Source: CAZDET01 sp964504335 (GTDB taxonomy: Bacteria > Bacteroidota > Bacteroidia > Chitinophagales > Saprospiraceae). Taken from it: a DNA stretch of 64,000 bases. Location: the NCBI GenBank assembly GCA_964504335.1, contig CAZDET010000021.1, positions 1-64,000 on the forward strand. The letters are read 5' to 3'. The position numbers and the translations under genes are program-made. The notes beneath the pieces were generated by a model, which saw only the letters and a program-made list of their open reading frames with translations, was not told the origin of the DNA and ran no database searches. Shown in pieces: positions 61,971-64,000 of the stretch. The stretch's first letter is position 1; every line of letters starts with the position of its first letter.

Positions 61971-63044
61971 ATGTACGATATCATACTTCTCGAATGCGCT
62001 CCTTTCGGCCTTGACTGCTTTTGGTGGTGGCTGTTTTCGTTCATTGCCTTTCTGCTGGGGGCCTTGCTTTACTGGCTGCTTTTCTGCCGCTCGAAAGACC
62101 AGCAAATACAGAAACTCACCCAGGAGCGCGACAAGTACCACAACGAGCGCAATAAAATCGAAAGCGATTTCAACTCCGTCAAATACCAATTGGAAGAAGC
62201 CCAAAAAGAATTGGCAGACGCCAAGCTGGCACTGCGCCGCTGCGATGCCGATAAAGTCGTCTTGCAAACCAAATTAAACCGACTGAAAGCGGAAGCGGAA
62301 GAAGGCTCTGAAACACCCGAGGATGCTCCGGAAGATGGAAACGATACCGACGATAGCCCAACTTCGAATGCTCCAGACAATAGCGGCGCTACCGATACCG
62401 GTGCAGGTACGGGCACTGGAACAGCATTGGGTATTGCGGCTTTGGGTGGTCTGAACTTCTCAGACATGTTTGGCGAAGACAATCTACAAATCGTAGAGGG
62501 GATTGGCCCCAAAATTGAATCTTTGCTAAAAAACAACGGCATCACCACCTGGAAGCAACTCGCCAACGCCAATCCCGCCACCCTGACCGGTATTCTGGAG
62601 GCAGCCGGACCAAACTATCGCCTTGCCAACCCGGAGACCTGGTCGCAGCAGGCCAAGCTCGCTAGCGAAGGCCAGTGGGAAGAACTGGTCAATTTCCAGA
62701 AAAACCTCAGCAGAAACGGGGAGAATACCGGTGACAACAGCTCGAAAGTGCAAAAACTGGCCATGTCTCAGCTGGGCTACAACACCGACCCCAACGATCT
62801 GAAAATCGTAGAAGGCATCGGTCCCAAAATCGAGCAATTGCTGAAAAATGACGGCATTAATACCTGGGCAGAACTAGCCAATGCACCAGTCGACCGCCTG
62901 AAAGAAATCCTAAGCGAAGCCGGTGATCGCTATCGCCTCGCCGATCCAACTACCTGGTCTCAGCAAGCGGCGCTCGCCAGAGACAGTAAGTGGGGAGAAT
63001 TAAAAGAGTATCAGGATTTTCTTTCCGGCGGCAGGGCGAAATAG
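61971..63044 (+). CDS. membrane protein with two helix-hairpin-helix domains
   Basis: A 357-residue protein. A membrane segment (about 16-38: CFWWWLFSFIAFLLGALLYW) is followed by a coiled coil (about 42-105), a low-complexity linker rich in Thr, Gly and Asp, and two similar domains (about 170-240 and 275-350), each starting IVEGIGPKIESLLKNNGI or IVEGIGPKIEQLLKNDGI and ending with NPETWSQQAKLA or DPTTWSQQAALA. GIGPKIE is a helix-hairpin-helix typical of nucleic-acid binding (H3TH, DUF4332-like). Tethering to a membrane suggests a chromosome- or envelope-linked role, yet the HhH may also bind protein. Function unknown. Confidence 0.75.
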   Translation: MYDIILLECAPFGLDCFWWWLFSFIAFLLGALLYWLLFCRSKDQQIQKLTQERDKYHNERNKIESDFNSVKYQLEEAQKELADAKLALRRCDADKVVLQTKLNRLKAEAEEGSETPEDAPEDGNDTDDSPTSNAPDNSGATDTGAGTGTGTALGIAALGGLNFSDMFGEDNLQIVEGIGPKIESLLKNNGITTWKQLANANPATLTGILEAAGPNYRLANPETWSQQAKLASEGQWEELVNFQKNLSRNGENTGDNSSKVQKLAMSQLGYNTDPNDLKIVEGIGPKIEQLLKNDGINTWAELANAPVDRLKEILSEAGDRYRLADPTTWSQQAALARDSKWGELKEYQDFLSGGRAK

Positions 63045-64000
63045 CTACCGCACAAGGTACTGCTCCTCGTAATACTCCCGGTAGGCCCCGGAAGTAACCC
63101 GCGCGAGCCAATCGGTATGGTCGAGGTACCACTGAGCCATTCGGCGAAGGCCTTCCTCCACACCAACGGTCGGTTCCCAGCCGAGCTCATTCTTGAGCTT
63201 GGCCGCATCGATGGCGTAGCGGCGATCGTGCCCCGGCCGGTCTTTGACGAAGGTGATGAGTTGGCGGCTCGAATGGGCCGGGCGATCGAGCAAATCATCC
63301 ATGATATCGCAAAGAGCCTCGATTAAATCGAGGTTTTTGCGCTCGTTGTTGCCTCCGATGTTGTAGGTCTCTCCTACGCGCCCCTGGTGGTAGATGAGAT
63401 CGATGGCTTCTGCATGGTCTTCCACCCATAGCCAGTCGCGCACATTCTGCCCGTCGCCGTAGACTGGCAAAGGGCGTTGCTCCTTGATGTTATTGATCAT
63501 CAAGGGCAAGAGCTTTTCGGGGAATTGATACGGCCCGTAATTATTGGAGCAATTGCTGATCACTACCGGCATCCCATAGGTATGGTGGTAGGCCCGTACG
63601 AAATGATCGCTGCTTGCCTTGGAAGCCGAATAGGGCGAACGGGGATCGTAGGCCGTTTCCTCCGTGAACAACCCGGTTGGGCCGAGCGATCCGTACACCT
63701 CGTCGGTACTGATGTGGTAAAACCGCTTGCCCTCAAAGCTATCCGCCCAGTGTGCTTTGGCCAGGTTCAGAAGATTAACCGTACCCAACACATTGGTCAG
63801 AATAAACTCCGTCGGGTTGGTAATCGATCGATCGACATGAGATTCGGCAGCGAGGTGAATAATCCCATCCACGGAAAATTCGTCAAATACGGCCTGTAAA
63901 TCATCCGCCTGCTGAATGTCTACTTTGCGAAACACGTAGTTGGGGGCATCCTCGACGTCGCGAAGGTTTTCCAGGTTACCCGCGTAGGTCAGCTTGTCGA
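63045..64000 (-). CDS. rmlB: dTDP-glucose 4,6-dehydratase (5' end beyond the window)
   Basis: Incomplete: the frame continues through 64000 (DKLTYAGNLENLRDV visible at the edge), so the N-terminal GxxGxxG NAD loop lies outside. The visible 318 residues include the active-site YHISTDEVYGSLG, the catalytic YSASKASSDHFV (Tyr-Lys), and NNYGPYQFPEKLLP. It makes dTDP-4-keto-6-deoxyglucose for rhamnose and related surface sugars. It ends at 63045, exactly where the preceding convergent gene stops. Confidence 0.95.
   Translation of the reverse strand, partial: DKLTYAGNLENLRDVEDAPNYVFRKVDIQQADDLQAVFDEFSVDGIIHLAAESHVDRSITNPTEFILTNVLGTVNLLNLAKAHWADSFEGKRFYHISTDEVYGSLGPTGLFTEETAYDPRSPYSASKASSDHFVRAYHHTYGMPVVISNCSNNYGPYQFPEKLLPLMINNIKEQRPLPVYGDGQNVRDWLWVEDHAEAIDLIYHQGRVGETYNIGGNNERKNLDLIEALCDIMDDLLDRPAHSSRQLITFVKDRPGHDRRYAIDAAKLKNELGWEPTVGVEEGLRRMAQWYLDHTDWLARVTSGAYREYYEEQYLVR

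Noticed and set aside
1..64000. tRNA genes, CRISPR arrays, prophage or complete insertion sequences
   Set aside because: No cloverleaf with a TTC-rich T arm and matching acceptor, no regular spacer-repeat array, and no transposase or integrase was seen.

Overview
The window is chromosomal DNA from a Bacteroidota bacterium, probably of the Saprospiria (Lewinella-like) group. Several promoters fit the Bacteroidota pattern TTG-N20-TANNTTTG. The genes include a PorV/PorQ-type barrel of the type IX secretion family, a DUF6089-like outer-membrane protein, two BlaI/M56 sensor pairs, large AsmA-like and alpha-2-macroglobulin proteins, and a HdrC/HdrB-like iron-sulfur pair. The Saprospiria placement is inference from overall gene style; no marker gene in the window was compared with other genomes.

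Layout. 0-9.7 kb: the SRP RNA gene with its own promoter, a transaldolase-type aldolase, an EreA/ChaN-like secreted protein, a first BlaI/M56 operon under a double-palindrome operator, a nucleoside phosphorylase, an ArsC-like reductase, hemF, a lipoprotein, a LuxE-like acyl-protein synthetase and a serine esterase. A 310-bp gap before smc holds six DnaA-box-like sites and is a candidate replication origin. 9.7-28.4 kb: smc, an AsmA-like protein, an RNase D-like exonuclease, a 100-N assembly gap with identical 55-bp flanks, an Spo0M-like protein, a HdrB/HdrC-like redox pair, an RlmI-like methyltransferase, an aminotransferase, galK, a DUF697 protein and an M20 deacylase. 28.4-43.7 kb: a 1,855-residue alpha-2-macroglobulin with a CLEQ thioester, a LON-domain protein, envelope barrels, a bacterial voltage-gated channel homologue, a PlsB-like acyltransferase, engB, and an ECF sigma/membrane protein/surface protein operon. 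43.9-51 kb: two tandem GH17-like genes without signal peptides, a second BlaI/M56 operon with a different double operator, a response regulator, an NAD-dependent epimerase and a Crp/Fnr-family regulator. 51-64 kb: DUF5694, selD, fba and trxB on the minus strand, a membrane-anchored subtilase, an M16 protease, ffh, an OmpA-family protein, a membrane protein with two helix-hairpin-helix domains, and a partial rmlB.

The SRP RNA (start of window) and its partner Ffh (59.5-60.9 kb) are both present. Two BlaI/M56 signalling units show the same architecture (promoter -7 element placed between two palindromic operators) but unrelated operator sequences. The most unusual points are: selD lies in the same frame immediately after the fba TAA stop and has no ATG, GTG or TTG before its catalytic Cys motif; the DnaA-box cluster before smc; a family of 16-bp repeats that starts at stop codons, one copy of which appears to have been split by a palindromic mini-element with a 10-bp target duplication; and an intrinsic terminator hairpin in the trxB leader.
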